Part shown: one piece after another, positions 26,324 to 36,190 of the stretch | Position numbering within the stretch: position 1 is the first letter of the stretch | How the letters are laid out: each line of letters opens with the position of its first letter | Assembly: GCF_032393985.1 (NCBI RefSeq) | Contig: NZ_CP135918.1 | Location: 3,162,001-3,226,000 of the forward strand | Direction of reading: 5' to 3' | Length of the DNA: 64,000 nt | From: Fischerella sp. JS2 | Lineage (GTDB): Bacteria; Cyanobacteriota; Cyanobacteriia; Cyanobacteriales; Nostocaceae | Notes under the pieces: generated by a model | What the model saw: only the letters and a program-made list of their open reading frames with translations | What the model was told of the DNA's origin: nothing | Database searches by the model: none | Program-made: the position numbers and the translations under genes

Positions 26324-26653
26324 TTACTGAGTGCGGAGTTTGCGTACAGTATAGTAGCAGCGATAGAATAACAGAGGTCCATTTGAACCTTGGATAGCAT
26401 AAGGTTTGCATACTACATAGGGTTCTTTAGAAGGATATGGAAGACAAAAATAAGGAAAGTCGCAAAGTTCTTTTGGATATGATTGACTTGGCTGGGAAGA
26501 CAAACCATTAGGTTCAATAGGGATAGGGTTTACTGGGACTGTATTTCCAGTATTAGGCGTTTGAATCACCTGAGTTTGAGAGTAGGCTGCGGAAGCAGAG
26601 ACAGCTAAAACAGTAGCTACGACAAAAGGAATGGACTGTTTAGGAAATTTCAT
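26324..26653 (-). CDS. Small exported hypothetical protein
   Basis: Not recognised. The 109 residues start with a clear signal peptide (basic KFPKQ, hydrophobic PFVVATVLAVSASAA, cleavage near AYS-QT). The mature part is Pro/Asn-rich at first and then has four Cys (LCDFPYFCLPYP, VVCKP, FYRCYY), which suggests disulfides in the periplasm or outside. It is the first gene of a probable two-gene transcript with the 264-residue exported protein. The pair may act together at the cell surface; that is inference from adjacency and shared Cys-rich export features. Confidence 0.65.
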   Translation of the reverse strand: MKFPKQSIPFVVATVLAVSASAAYSQTQVIQTPNTGNTVPVNPIPIEPNGLSSQPSQSYPKELCDFPYFCLPYPSKEPYVVCKPYAIQGSNGPLLFYRCYYTVRKLRTQ

Positions 26654-27058
26654 GGTTTAACTGACTGAATAGAATAATTGGGTTTTGAATCAGAAAATTT
26701 GCTTTACAGGGTTCTGTCTCACCCGTGTTTGCACCTCTCCCTAACCCTAAACGCAAGCGCTTAGGGTGCGCGATAGTACAGGTGGTGTATTCTGTACCTC
26801 ACAAAGAGTTGAAATCTGCTTGAAATATATGTGTTAGTAAAGGTGAGAAAGGTTCTGTAGCTAATCGGTTTTGGCTACACCAACTTGACTTTCTACGTTT
26901 TTAAGGTGGCTTACTTTACCTAAATGTCACAAGATCGGTTTCGGATCAGCAAGAGTTATAAGAACTGATCTTGACAATTGAACTTTTACGTAAATAGCAA
27001 ATAAAAACGTGATTTCTAAATAGATATGCGATCGCAAAAGTTGTCTTTTGCAAGAATT
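26654..27058. other. Divergent spacer upstream of the NB-ARC/WD40 gene
   Basis: It contains a hairpin CCCTAA...TTAGGG (26745-26766), an inverted GATCAG/CTGATC pair around 26945-26970, and TACAGGTGGTGTATTCTGTACCT near 26778. Promoters for both flanking genes should lie here. No small gene is convincing. Confidence 0.45.
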
Positions 27059-30000
27059 ATGTCTACTCTCAAACCATCTGTATATGGAAGAGCGAAAATT
27101 AAACAAGCAAGAATTGAAAAAGGCTGGACAATCGACAACCCCAAATGGCTTCAACAAGCAAGTAAAGTTTTAGGAACAGATTCGGAAGCAGAGGGTTTTT
27201 TTGCTGAGGGAATTTCTGAAGGAACTTGGAAACGTTTCTTAGCAGGAAAAGTGCCTATTAATGCTGGAGCTTTTAAAGCTTACTGTCAAGTTTTAGGATT
27301 GAACTGGAACGAAATAGTTGAACGCAACGGACAGCAGGATTGGGGAGAAGCACCCGATGTATCGATTTTCTTTGGTCGTATAGAAGAATTGCATACCCTC
27401 AAACAATGGATTGTTCAAGATAACTGCCGTTTGCTTTTACTTTTAGGCATGGGTGGAATCGGTAAAACTGCTCTTGCTGCCAAATTAGCACAGCAACTTC
27501 AAAATGAATTTGATTTTATTATCTGGCGAAGTCTTCGTAATGCTCCCTTAGTGGAAGAGGTGTTAGCGGAAGTAATTCATTTTTTCTCCAACCAACAAGA
27601 AACACAATTACCAAGCAGCTTGGATGGGAAAATCTTGCGGTTGATAAATTACCTACGTACTAGGCGCTGTTTTCTTGTTTTAGATAATATTGAAGCAGTG
27701 CTGCAAAGTGGCGATCGCGCTGGAGGTTATCGTCAAGGATACTCTGGCTATAGTCAACTGCTGCAATGTATTGCAGACACACGCCACAATAGTTGCTTAA
27801 TCCTGACTTCTCGTGAAAAACCCCAAGGATTTGCGACATTTGAAGGCGAAAATTTACCCGTCCACAGCTTACAAGTAACTGGTTTACCTTTGAGTGCTGT
27901 TCGAGAAATTTTCTCTACTAAAGGGTCTTTTACTGCTTCAGAAACAGAATGGCAAGTTTTGATTTCTCATTATGCAGTAAATCCCCTGGCTTTAAAGATT
28001 GTAGCTTCTGCGATTCGGGACTGTTTTGATAGTAATATTTCCGAATTTTTAGAACTTTTAAATCAAGGTATATTTGTTTTTGATGATATTCGCAATTTAT
28101 TAGATAGGCAATTTCAGCGTTTGAGTCAATTAGAAAAAGACATAATGTACTGGCTTGCTATTAATAGAGAGCCAATTACATTGGTAGAACTACAAGATGA
28201 TTGTATTGCCAACATTCCCCAAAGTGAAATTATGCAGGCGATCGCTTGCTTGCAAAGGCGGTCATTAATTGAAAAGAAAGCTGCTTATATTACTCAACAA
28301 CCTGTCGTCATGGAGTACGCGATCGCTCAATTTATCGAGCAAATTTCTACAGAAATAATTTCTGGACAACTGGAATTATTTACTACTCATGCTTTGGTCA
28401 AAGCTACTGCTAAAGATTATATTAAAGATAGTCAAATTTGCTTAATCTTACTACCAGTAATTGAGAAATTGCTTGCTAATTTTGGATCTCCCAACAATAT
28501 TGAAAATCACTGTAGAGAAATTTTGGCACGATTAAGGAGTGAATCTTTAAAAGAAACAGGATACATCAGTGGTAATCTCATAAACTTGCTACGACAGTTA
28601 GAAATAGATTTAAGTGGTTACGACTTTTCCCAGCTTCGGGTTTGGCAAGCTAATCTTCAAGGAATAAAACTACATAATGTCGATTTTACTAATTCAGATT
28701 TAACAAAATCCGTTTTTTCTAAAATTTTGGTTGCCGTATTATCTTTAGCCCTAAGTCCAGATGGTAACTTGTTAGCGACAGGTGATGCTAATGGTAATGT
28801 TTACTTGTGGCAGGTGCAAACAGGAAAGCATCTTCTTACCTTAAGAGGACATACCAACCAAGTCTTTTCTGTTGCTTTTAGTCCTCAAGGAAATATTCTT
28901 GCCAGTGGCAGTTTTGATTCTTTATTAAAAATTTGGGATGTTAGCACTGGCAAAGAAATTAGAACTTGCACGGGACATAATCATGGAATATCTTCTGTTA
29001 CTTTTAGTCCAGATGGTAAAGTTATCGCCAGTGCTGGACTAGATGGTCTAGTTAAACTCTGGGATGTGAGTACAGCAGCTTGCATAGATACTTTTTACGG
29101 ACATAGTCATCAAGTACTTTCAGTTGCTTTTAGTCCTGTAGGTAAAATATTAGCCAGTGGTAGTTTAGACTGTTCTATCAAACTTTGGGATGTTCGCAGT
29201 GGCACAGAGATTAAAACTTTTTTTGTACACAATCACACCATATTGTCATTAGCCTTTAGCTGTGATGGTAAAACATTAGCTAGTGGTAGTTTAGACACCT
29301 CAATTAAACTTTGGAATATTCGTACTGCTCAAGAAATTAAAACTTTCACCGGACATACTCGTGGAATATTCTCTGTTGCATTTAGTCCCAATGGTAGTAC
29401 TTTAGTTAGTGGTAGTGCCGACAAAACAGTGAAGCTATGGGATGTCATTACTGGTAACTGTCTAAAAACTTATACTGGACACACCAATACTGTCTCCTCA
29501 GTAGCATTTAATACGGAAAGTAGGATTATAGCCAGTGGCAGTACAGACCAAACAGTCAGGTTATGGGACGCTGATACTGGCATTTGCCTCAGAACTTGTA
29601 AAGGTTATAGTAACAATATATACTCTCTATCTTTTAGTCCAGACAGTGAAAAATTAGCCAGTGGCAATGCCGATAAAAAAGTAAGATTGTGGGATGTCAG
29701 AACTAGTAAATGCCTAAATACTTTGTCTGGACATACTTCTCAAGTTTTTTCCGTAGCATTTAGTTATGACGGAAAAACCTTGGTAAGTGGCAGTTTTGAC
29801 TCCTCCGTTAAGCTTTGGAATGCTAGCACGGGAGAATGTTTAAAAACTTATCAAGGACATACTGACTGGGTACATTCAGTCGCATTTAGTCCTGACAGTA
29901 AAACCATAGCGAGTGGCAGTTTTGATAATTCTATAAAGCTTTGGGATGTTAGCAGTAATGTGGAAGTGAGAACATTCCAAGGACATAGCGAAGGAGTATT

Positions 30001-30580
30001 TGCAGTCGCATTTAGTAGGGACGGTAAAACATTAGCCAGTGGGAGTATAGATGCCTCAGTTAAACTTTGGCATATCAACAATGACACAGAAGTCAGGACA
30101 TTAAAAGGGCATAGTAATTATGTCTTCTGTGTCGTCCAGAGTCCAGATGGTCGTACTCTGGCTAGTGGTAGTGCTGATCAGACCGTAAGACTCTGGGATA
30201 TCAACACAGGTGAATGTCTTGACATTTGTGAAGGACATACAAGCTGGGTAACTTCCCTTGCCTTCAGCCCTTGTGGAAAAATCTTAGCTAGTGGCAGTGC
30301 AGACCAGTCAGTAAGATTGTGGGATATTAATACAGGTGAGTGTGTAGGCATTTATTATGGACACACTCAACCTGTGCAATCAGTTGCCTTCAGTCCTCAA
30401 GGCAAGATGGTCGCCACTGGCTCCCAAGATGAGACAATAAAAGTTTGGGATATCAAAACAGGTGAGTGCCTAAAAACTTTAACAACTCCTAGATTATATG
30501 AAGGCATGAATATTACAGGAGCTTATGGTTTAACAACAGCACAAAAATCTACCCTAATAGCTTTGGGTGCATTGGCTTAG
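27059..30580 (+). CDS. NB-ARC (STAND) ATPase with N-terminal HTH-like domain and 14 WD40 repeats
   Basis: Signal-transduction ATPase of about 1173 residues. Order: an HTH-like domain (about 10-90, [12 protein letters not shown]...[10 protein letters not shown]), NB-ARC with Walker A GMGGIGKT near 130-137, Walker B (CFLVLDNIE) and a TSRE sensor stretch. Then a winged-helix/helical part, a short pentapeptide-like linker ([16 protein letters not shown]), and from about residue 557 fourteen consecutive 42-residue WD40 repeats, enough for two seven-bladed propellers. I chose the ATG at 27059 over 27026 because relatives begin MxSLK. STAND proteins switch from ADP- to ATP-bound oligomers on ligand binding; the ligand and output here are unknown. 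It opens an accessory signalling stretch. Confidence 0.88.
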   Translation: MSTLKPSVYGRAKIKQARIEKGWTIDNPKWLQQASKVLGTDSEAEGFFAEGISEGTWKRFLAGKVPINAGAFKAYCQVLGLNWNEIVERNGQQDWGEAPDVSIFFGRIEELHTLKQWIVQDNCRLLLLLGMGGIGKTALAAKLAQQLQNEFDFIIWRSLRNAPLVEEVLAEVIHFFSNQQETQLPSSLDGKILRLINYLRTRRCFLVLDNIEAVLQSGDRAGGYRQGYSGYSQLLQCIADTRHNSCLILTSREKPQGFATFEGENLPVHSLQVTGLPLSAVREIFSTKGSFTASETEWQVLISHYAVNPLALKIVASAIRDCFDSNISEFLELLNQGIFVFDDIRNLLDRQFQRLSQLEKDIMYWLAINREPITLVELQDDCIANIPQSEIMQAIACLQRRSLIEKKAAYITQQPVVMEYAIAQFIEQISTEIISGQLELFTTHALVKATAKDYIKDSQICLILLPVIEKLLANFGSPNNIENHCREILARLRSESLKETGYISGNLINLLRQLEIDLSGYDFSQLRVWQANLQGIKLHNVDFTNSDLTKSVFSKILVAVLSLALSPDGNLLATGDANGNVYLWQVQTGKHLLTLRGHTNQVFSVAFSPQGNILASGSFDSLLKIWDVSTGKEIRTCTGHNHGISSVTFSPDGKVIASAGLDGLVKLWDVSTAACIDTFYGHSHQVLSVAFSPVGKILASGSLDCSIKLWDVRSGTEIKTFFVHNHTILSLAFSCDGKTLASGSLDTSIKLWNIRTAQEIKTFTGHTRGIFSVAFSPNGSTLVSGSADKTVKLWDVITGNCLKTYTGHTNTVSSVAFNTESRIIASGSTDQTVRLWDADTGICLRTCKGYSNNIYSLSFSPDSEKLASGNADKKVRLWDVRTSKCLNTLSGHTSQVFSVAFSYDGKTLVSGSFDSSVKLWNASTGECLKTYQGHTDWVHSVAFSPDSKTIASGSFDNSIKLWDVSSNVEVRTFQGHSEGVFAVAFSRDGKTLASGSIDASVKLWHINNDTEVRTLKGHSNYVFCVVQSPDGRTLASGSADQTVRLWDINTGECLDICEGHTSWVTSLAFSPCGKILASGSADQSVRLWDINTGECVGIYYGHTQPVQSVAFSPQGKMVATGSQDETIKVWDIKTGECLKTLTTPRLYEGMNITGAYGLTTAQKSTLIALGALA

Positions 30581-30712
30581 ATTTGTTACAGAATATTAGC
30601 ACTCTCAGTAGATAGCATAATTGAGTATCAAACAGTAAACTAAAGTGACATAAGCCATTATTTTCTCCTCTTTGCCGAGAGGCATCATTCGCGGTTAGTT
30701 TAATCAAACCTC

Positions 30713-32113
30713 ATGTTAGAAGGCTCCATACTCCAACAGCTGGAAATCGCTCATCGCCATAGTAAAAGACCGATTAGATTCGGTGTGTACTATAAAAATA
30801 CCCTAGTCGCCCTATGTCATGCTCTAGAAGACCATATATTAAATGATGTCACCTCACCCTTGGTAATTACCGCCTTTGAACGAGGGAAATGGTATCTCCA
30901 AGAAGCAGAACGATACGCAGACATCGCCAAAAAATCACGTCAAGTAACTATCATGGCAGCCCCAGATACTGGCTGGGCAGAACATTCCACTAGTCAGTTA
31001 CCTAATGTCAACTTAGTTGCTTTAGATCCGACTGATCCGGTAGCCCAAGAATGGCACTTGATTATCTTATCGCCAAAATACACAGCAATGGTAATTTGTC
31101 AAGAATTATCTGCTGCTGATTATGGTAGTTCTGGATTGCCTGGATCAGATTTAGAAAGAAAATTTTACGGCTTGTGGACATTTGAACCAGAATTAGTCAA
31201 AGAAACAGCCACCTTAGCGATCGCTCACATCCAACGCTACAATCCAGAATTAGCAGCAAAACTCACTGCTGATCAACAAGCTATTCAACCCAGCTTAGCT
31301 ACATCAGAAGAATTAAGTGCAGTAGTATCTCGTGTAGTTGATTACCTCCAAACCGAACAGGTAAACATATCTGTTCCCACCACCATCCGCCACCAAGCCT
31401 TAGATAATAACTTAGTTTCTAATGAAATCCAGGCATTTTTGCGGATGGCGCAAATTATCGATGCTGCTGATATTACTAATCCAATGGCAGCAGCAGAAAT
31501 TGTGGCATTAGTAGATACAATGGGGCAACTTTTGGATTTGCCCGCATGGCAAATAAAAAGATTGCGCTTAGCCGGATTGCTACACCGTATAGAGCCACTG
31601 CAAAGAGTAGAAAGTGTACTCACTCCCGGTATCACCACTTATTACCAAGAAGATGCACCCAGTTGTCCTTTAACTTGTCCTCTTGTACCAGGCGCGCAGG
31701 TACTGCGAACAATGCCCAGGCTACGAGCAGTAGCACAAATCATCACTCACCAAAGCGAGTGGTGGGATGGAACTGGTGAACCTGCCAGATTAGCTGGCGA
31801 TGAAATTCCCCTAGAATCGAGAATTTTGGCACTCATTGTTGAATTTCAATGGCGAGTGCATCAAAAACAGTCATCTCAGTTGAGTCGTGAAGAAATCATT
31901 AATCAAGCTTTAGAAGAATGCAAACAACAATCGCGACGGTTTGATCCAAAACTGATAGATGCCTTAACACTATTAGTTATGGGCTTGCAACAAGGACTAG
32001 AGTTACCCATAATTACACCCAAAGCCAGTACAGGTATGTGGTTATTGGATTCTCGACTAGAGAGTGAAACTAAAAGCAGTGTAGAAATAAATCAGAATTC
32101 ACGTATACAATGA
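30713..32113 (+). CDS. DICT sensory domain protein with degenerate HD-GYP-like domain
   Basis: Cyanobacterial-type regulator of 466 residues. Residues about 5-165 form a DICT domain (RPIRFGVYYKNTLVALCHALEDH...), a sensory module associated with light and cyclic-di-GMP circuits. The C-terminal half (about 240-440) resembles HD-GYP: LRLAGLLHRIE occupies the HD position, and HQSEWWDGTGEPARLAGDEIP matches the H-x-E-x-x-D-G-T-G-x-P block. The first metal-binding pair is H-R instead of H-D, so phosphodiesterase activity is doubtful and a binding or scaffold role is possible. It follows the NB-ARC/WD40 gene after 132 bases on the same strand. Confidence 0.83.
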   Translation: MLEGSILQQLEIAHRHSKRPIRFGVYYKNTLVALCHALEDHILNDVTSPLVITAFERGKWYLQEAERYADIAKKSRQVTIMAAPDTGWAEHSTSQLPNVNLVALDPTDPVAQEWHLIILSPKYTAMVICQELSAADYGSSGLPGSDLERKFYGLWTFEPELVKETATLAIAHIQRYNPELAAKLTADQQAIQPSLATSEELSAVVSRVVDYLQTEQVNISVPTTIRHQALDNNLVSNEIQAFLRMAQIIDAADITNPMAAAEIVALVDTMGQLLDLPAWQIKRLRLAGLLHRIEPLQRVESVLTPGITTYYQEDAPSCPLTCPLVPGAQVLRTMPRLRAVAQIITHQSEWWDGTGEPARLAGDEIPLESRILALIVEFQWRVHQKQSSQLSREEIINQALEECKQQSRRFDPKLIDALTLLVMGLQQGLELPIITPKASTGMWLLDSRLESETKSSVEINQNSRIQ

Positions 32114-32190
32114 ACGCTTTTTTAACTTAGTAATTTGTTTCTATCGTAGTACAAATTTCCATTTATTCCTAGCGAATTCTACGTAGAGAA

Positions 32191-32233
32191 ATTCTGCGTA
32201 CCTCTGCGCCTACTCTGCGTCCCTTTGCGTTTC
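32191..32233. repeat. CTCTGCG-type spacer repeat
   Basis: Successive TCTGCGTAC, CTCTGCGCC and CTCTGCGTCC units, then TTTGCGTTTC, between the DICT and pentapeptide genes. The reverse-complement form (CGCAGAGGACGCAGAG) appears near 62873-62888. Confidence 0.7.
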
Positions 32234-32294
32234 AAAAATTACGACTTTACCCAAAGCTGCACTTAATTGTTAAATAAATTTTTTAACTAACCAC

Positions 32295-32933
32295 ATGAAC
32301 ACCGAAGCCATTAAATCAGGAAAAATCAAGCACTTAGCAGGAGCTAATTTAGAAGACGAAGATTTATCAAACTTGGATTTAAACCGCATCAACTTTGCTG
32401 GTGCTACTCTTGTGGGTACAAATTTTGCTGCTTCTAAACTTGAAGGCGCCCATTTGGAAGGTACAAATTTAATGGGAGCAAACCTACAAGCAACTGATTT
32501 GCGTGCTAATTTAATGGGTGCGAACTTAATGCAAGCAGACTTGACAGGTGCTGACTTACGAGGTAGCAATTTACGTGGTGCTAATTTAATGGGGGCGAGA
32601 CTGAGTGAAGTGTCTTTTGCTGGTGCTTTCCTCAGTGGTGCAAATTTGATGAATGTCAACTTACAAGGAGTTGACTTACGGGGTGCTGACTTACGAGGTG
32701 CTAACCTCACAGGGGCAAATCTCAAAGGCGCAGACTTAAGTCGTACAGATTTACAAGGGGCGTTGTTGAGTGAAGCAAATTTAGAAGAAGCAGATATGAG
32801 AGAGGCAAATTTGTCAGGAGCAAATTTGACGGGTGCAAATCTACTGTGTGCAGAGTTAGAAGGGGCAAATTTAAGTGGAGTGAATTTAGATCGGGCTTGT
32901 TTAGTGGGGACAATGGCTGAGGTTACTTCTTAA
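32295..32933 (+). CDS. Pentapeptide repeat protein
   Basis: A protein of 212 residues built almost entirely of A(D/N)LXX pentapeptides (about 35 units, from about residue 14 to 205), which fold into a right-handed quadrilateral beta-helix. One unit is interrupted near residue 75 (ATDLRANLMGANLMQAD), where two repeats are out of register by a residue, so the helix may have a bulge. No signal peptide or membrane span, so cytosolic or thylakoid-peripheral. The function of most cyanobacterial members is unknown. It lies in the signalling cluster, between the DICT protein and the kinase. Confidence 0.93.
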   Translation: MNTEAIKSGKIKHLAGANLEDEDLSNLDLNRINFAGATLVGTNFAASKLEGAHLEGTNLMGANLQATDLRANLMGANLMQADLTGADLRGSNLRGANLMGARLSEVSFAGAFLSGANLMNVNLQGVDLRGADLRGANLTGANLKGADLSRTDLQGALLSEANLEEADMREANLSGANLTGANLLCAELEGANLSGVNLDRACLVGTMAEVTS

Positions 32934-33034
32934 ACAAAAGTAACTAAAATATTATTTTTTCAGTAATTAAACAGTTGAGCATTGATGTTGATTCATACAA
33001 TCACATTAGCCTTTAGCTCTACTGGTTCAACCTT

Positions 33035-33169
33035 ATGCTGGTCAATGGAACAATCCTGCGTAATCACTACCAGATAGTCCAACAACTCGGGAGTGGTGGA
33101 TTTGCCGACACATATTTAGAAAAGATATGGATTTACCCACTTATGCCCAATGTGTGGTCAAACACCTAA
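33035..33169 (+). pseudogene. N-terminal fragment of the Ser/Thr kinase, separated by a one-base frameshift
   Basis: A 44-codon ATG frame encodes the usual start of cyanobacterial Ser/Thr kinases, including the glycine-rich ATP loop GSGGFADTY, then runs out of frame at about 33117-33128. The rest of the kinase lies one frame over from 33127. Inserting a single base near GAAAAG would join TYL directly to DMDLPTYAQCVVK. Either the gene is inactive or the base was lost in an A-rich run during sequencing. Confidence 0.75.
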
Positions 33170-34956
33170 AGCCAACCAGTCCCGATCCATCTGTTTTACC
33201 TATTGCCAGAAGATTATTTGAAACAGAAGCACAAGTTTTGTACCAATTAGGACAAAATGATCGAATACCAAGGCTGTTTGCTCACTTTGAAGAAAATGGT
33301 GAATTCTATTTAGTTCAAGAATTTGTTGATGGGCATGATTTGAGCAAAGAACTGACTCCTGGTAGGCGTTTTAGTGAAAATGAAGTTGTCAGACTGTTGC
33401 AGGAAACCTTGGAAGTATTGGCGATCGTCCATCAACGTAATATCGTCCACCGGGATATTAAACCCCAAAATTTAATGCGGCGTCGAAGTGATGGAAAAAT
33501 TGTATTGATTGACTTTGGCGCAGTCAAAGAAATTGGCAGTTTAGCAATGAATACTCAAGGTCAGGTTAGATCTACCATTGCGATCGGTACTCCTGGTTAT
33601 ATGCCAACTGAACAAGCCAATCGTGACCCCAAATTATGTAGTGATATCTATGCAGTAGGAATGATTGGTATCCAAGCTCTCACAGGCTTAATGCCGCAAC
33701 AGTTACTGCTGGATAATACAACAGGTGAACTGATTTGGCGCAATTATGTACAGGTGAGCGATAAGCTAGCCAATATTTTAACTAAGATGGTACGCTATCA
33801 CTTTAGCCAACGCTACCAGTCTGCATCCGAGGCATTACAAGCGCTAAGTGCTATAATTCCACAGTCACAAACCCATTCACAACCTTTTGTATCTTCTACA
33901 CTAACTACTATAGTTTCACAAATCCCCAAACCACTACTATGGGGAAGTTTAATTGGACTAGGTGGATTGGGAATAGGAGTTCTTTCTATTGTCGCTCTAC
34001 TAAGTCGTTCTCCATCTCCACCACCTGTAACAACTTCAACTCCCACACCAATAGCTAGTTCTTCTACACCAACAGATACATCAACTACAGCACCAATCTT
34101 ACCTGCCTCTTCAGAAAATATTAATTTTGCCATACAACCACAATTTGATGGTGTTGGTGAGTTTTCTGAAGGGCTGGCGCAAGTACAAATAGATGGCAAG
34201 TGGGGCTATATTGACAAGAGTGGAAATGTAGTAATTCAACCACAGTTTGATGAAACTGATAAATTTTCTGAAGGACTAGCAAGAGTTTGGATTTCAGGAC
34301 AAAACTGGGGTTATATCGATAAGACTGGAAAATTTGTCATCACTCAGCAATTTACCAAAGACAATGCAAATAATTTTTCTGAGGGGCTAGCAAGGGCATG
34401 TGTTGTCAGTACTTGTGGCTTTATTGATAAAACAGGGAGTTTCGTAATTGAGAGAAAATTCGCTGGTGCTGCTGATTTCTCCGAAGGGCTTGCAGCAGTA
34501 AAGACTAGGGGAAAATGGGGCTTTATCGATAAGAGCGGTAACTTTGTTATTCAACCACAATTTAATAATGCCGGGTATTTCTCTGAAGGGCTTGCAGATG
34601 TAACGATTGCTGACAAATCTGGTTACATTGACAAAAACGGCAAAGTGGTTATCAAGCCAATATTTGATGACAATTACAAATTCTCTGAAGAGCTAGCATC
34701 GGTAAAGATTGATAGCAAATGGGGTTATATTGACAAGACAGGGAACGTCATCATCAAGCCAATATTTGCAGATACTTACAATTTTCACGAAGGACTAGCG
34801 GCAGTCAAAACTGATGGCAAATATGGTTATATCAATAAGAGTGGCAACTTTGTAATTCAACCAACATTTGATCAGGTTGGAAACTTTTCTGAAGGATTGG
34901 CATGGGTGGGATTGAATGGTAAGTATGGCTATATTCGCAATCCTTTAAAGAGTTAG
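33127..34956 (+). CDS. Serine/threonine protein kinase with C-terminal WG repeats (5' end frameshifted)
   Basis: Main open frame of a membrane-anchored Hanks-type kinase. Visible kinase residues: Lys12 in CVVKHLK (ATP anchor), catalytic Asp110 in VHRDIKPQN, DFG Asp129 and the activation segment with GTPGYMPTEQ. One transmembrane span lies near residues 270-295, then a Thr/Pro/Ser linker, then about eight WG repeats (WGYIDKSGNVVIQPQF...FSEGLA), probably extracytoplasmic. The glycine loop is missing from this frame because it lies in the 33035-33169 fragment, so this ORF alone would not be a complete kinase. Unless the frameshift is a sequencing error, the protein is likely inactive or made by frameshifting. 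Confidence 0.82.
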   Translation: MDLPTYAQCVVKHLKPTSPDPSVLPIARRLFETEAQVLYQLGQNDRIPRLFAHFEENGEFYLVQEFVDGHDLSKELTPGRRFSENEVVRLLQETLEVLAIVHQRNIVHRDIKPQNLMRRRSDGKIVLIDFGAVKEIGSLAMNTQGQVRSTIAIGTPGYMPTEQANRDPKLCSDIYAVGMIGIQALTGLMPQQLLLDNTTGELIWRNYVQVSDKLANILTKMVRYHFSQRYQSASEALQALSAIIPQSQTHSQPFVSSTLTTIVSQIPKPLLWGSLIGLGGLGIGVLSIVALLSRSPSPPPVTTSTPTPIASSSTPTDTSTTAPILPASSENINFAIQPQFDGVGEFSEGLAQVQIDGKWGYIDKSGNVVIQPQFDETDKFSEGLARVWISGQNWGYIDKTGKFVITQQFTKDNANNFSEGLARACVVSTCGFIDKTGSFVIERKFAGAADFSEGLAAVKTRGKWGFIDKSGNFVIQPQFNNAGYFSEGLADVTIADKSGYIDKNGKVVIKPIFDDNYKFSEELASVKIDSKWGYIDKTGNVIIKPIFADTYNFHEGLAAVKTDGKYGYINKSGNFVIQPTFDQVGNFSEGLAWVGLNGKYGYIRNPLKS

Positions 34957-35044
34957 TGATTAGGTCAATAATATCCCTAATGCCGAGCAATTTTATTTCT
35001 GCAAGCAGCTTGATGTATCATGAAATAAAAAAGTAGGTTTGCAA

Positions 35045-35173
35045 GTGAAATATAGCCTGTACTTAACAGCAACAGTCTCACTTGGAAATAAAATCGAAAT
35101 TCAAGATCTAAACCTTATAGAAGGACATACTGTTGAAATTGCGATGAATTGTGATTATTATTTCGCAGTCTGA
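35045..35173 (+). CDS. Possible 42-residue antitoxin-like ORF
   Basis: GTG-started frame of 42 codons in the spacer after the kinase gene. It reads protein-like: KYSLYLTATVSLGNKIEIQDLNLIEGH is the longest such part, shown here only as KYSLYLTATVSLGNK and IEIQDLNLIEGHTVEIAM. The pattern (beta strand, then IEI...L.EG..VEI) resembles short AF2212/DUF104-type antitoxins. No toxin gene follows; the downstream 70 bases are AT-rich. It could be a relic of a toxin-antitoxin pair. Confidence 0.35.
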   Translation: MKYSLYLTATVSLGNKIEIQDLNLIEGHTVEIAMNCDYYFAV

Positions 35174-35247
35174 TACCTCAACTTCGTTCATGCATTCAAA
35201 ATAAAGTTACTGGATTTATTTATGGGGATTATCTTGTTATTTTTATT

Positions 35248-36072
35248 TTAAATTCTAGATGCTTGTCCCCTCATCCACAATGCCAAAACGCCCATCAACA
35301 CTAACCCCATCACCCCCATCAAAGGATTCTTATTTACCCCAGTCACCCAATCAGGAACCCGATTCGTATATTCAATCAATCCCCCAACATTAATGATGTA
35401 ATAACCCCAAACTAAACCACCATGCAAACCAATAGGTAAACCCAAACGCCCCCTACGCCAGCGCTTTCCCCATACCTGGGTCAACCCCAGCAGCACTAAA
35501 GCAGGGAGTTGTGGCAATGTGTGAATAATTGCTTCCACTGGCTTAATAAAATGCGATACCCCAAAAATAATTGCATTTGTCCAAAGTGCTACACGGGGAG
35601 AATAATCTCGCTGCAACTCATCCAACAACCAACCTCGAAATAACAATTCTTCAGCAAACCCAACACCCAAACCTGTGAGGGAACCTTCTAATACTACTTT
35701 TAATAAAAAAACTTTGGGTTGTTGCCATACCAATAAACCTAGCAAACCTTCTAAACCAAATAAAATTAAAATACTAACAAATCCAATAGCCAAACCCCTT
35801 ACTAAATCTACGCCATTTAATCGCGTAAATTGTAAACCGTAGTGCTGAAAAATTTGGGGTTGTTTGTAAACTTGCTGACTCCATATTTTTAGTAAAACAA
35901 TAAATTCTATATACAGTAGTACCATTGTCATAATACTGACTAAATTGACATTAGGCACTAGTAAATATATTGGTATGGCAAAAGGCAACCAAAGTACTAA
36001 TAAAGCCAAAATAAAACAACCCAGCCTGATGAATACAGAATGCCGGGCTATAGAAGCAAGGTTTATTTTCAT
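35248..36072 (-). CDS. CPBP family intramembrane glutamic endopeptidase
   Basis: Membrane protease of the CAAX-protease/bacteriocin-processing (Rce1-like, ABI) family; 274 residues with about eight hydrophobic segments. The active-site motif EELLFRGWLL starts at Glu141-Glu142, and the second motif FGVSHF with its His lies about 45 residues later, in the family order. The substrate is unknown; family members act in peptide processing, immunity or protein maturation. It stands alone on the minus strand, convergent to the kinase gene. A spacer with TTTACTGATAACTG repeats separates it from clpS. Confidence 0.88.
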   Translation of the reverse strand: MKINLASIARHSVFIRLGCFILALLVLWLPFAIPIYLLVPNVNLVSIMTMVLLYIEFIVLLKIWSQQVYKQPQIFQHYGLQFTRLNGVDLVRGLAIGFVSILILFGLEGLLGLLVWQQPKVFLLKVVLEGSLTGLGVGFAEELLFRGWLLDELQRDYSPRVALWTNAIIFGVSHFIKPVEAIIHTLPQLPALVLLGLTQVWGKRWRRGRLGLPIGLHGGLVWGYYIINVGGLIEYTNRVPDWVTGVNKNPLMGVMGLVLMGVLALWMRGQASRI

Positions 36073-36190
36073 ACCAAGTTGGATAGAATGTTAGGAATTT
36101 AAGTTAGTTTATCTCACTGAGAAACCAACTTGGTTTTAAAATTTATTAGTGATCGAATTGTTTACTGATAACTGTTTACTGATAACTGAT

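Noticed and set aside
29851-30087. 78-codon minus-strand frame opposite the WD40 repeats.
   Set aside because: It is the periodic antisense of the repeats, with no start signal.
32270-32725. 151-codon minus-strand frame opposite the pentapeptide repeat gene.
   Set aside because: Its Lys/Pro/Ala-rich periodic sequence is the mirror of the pentapeptide codons.
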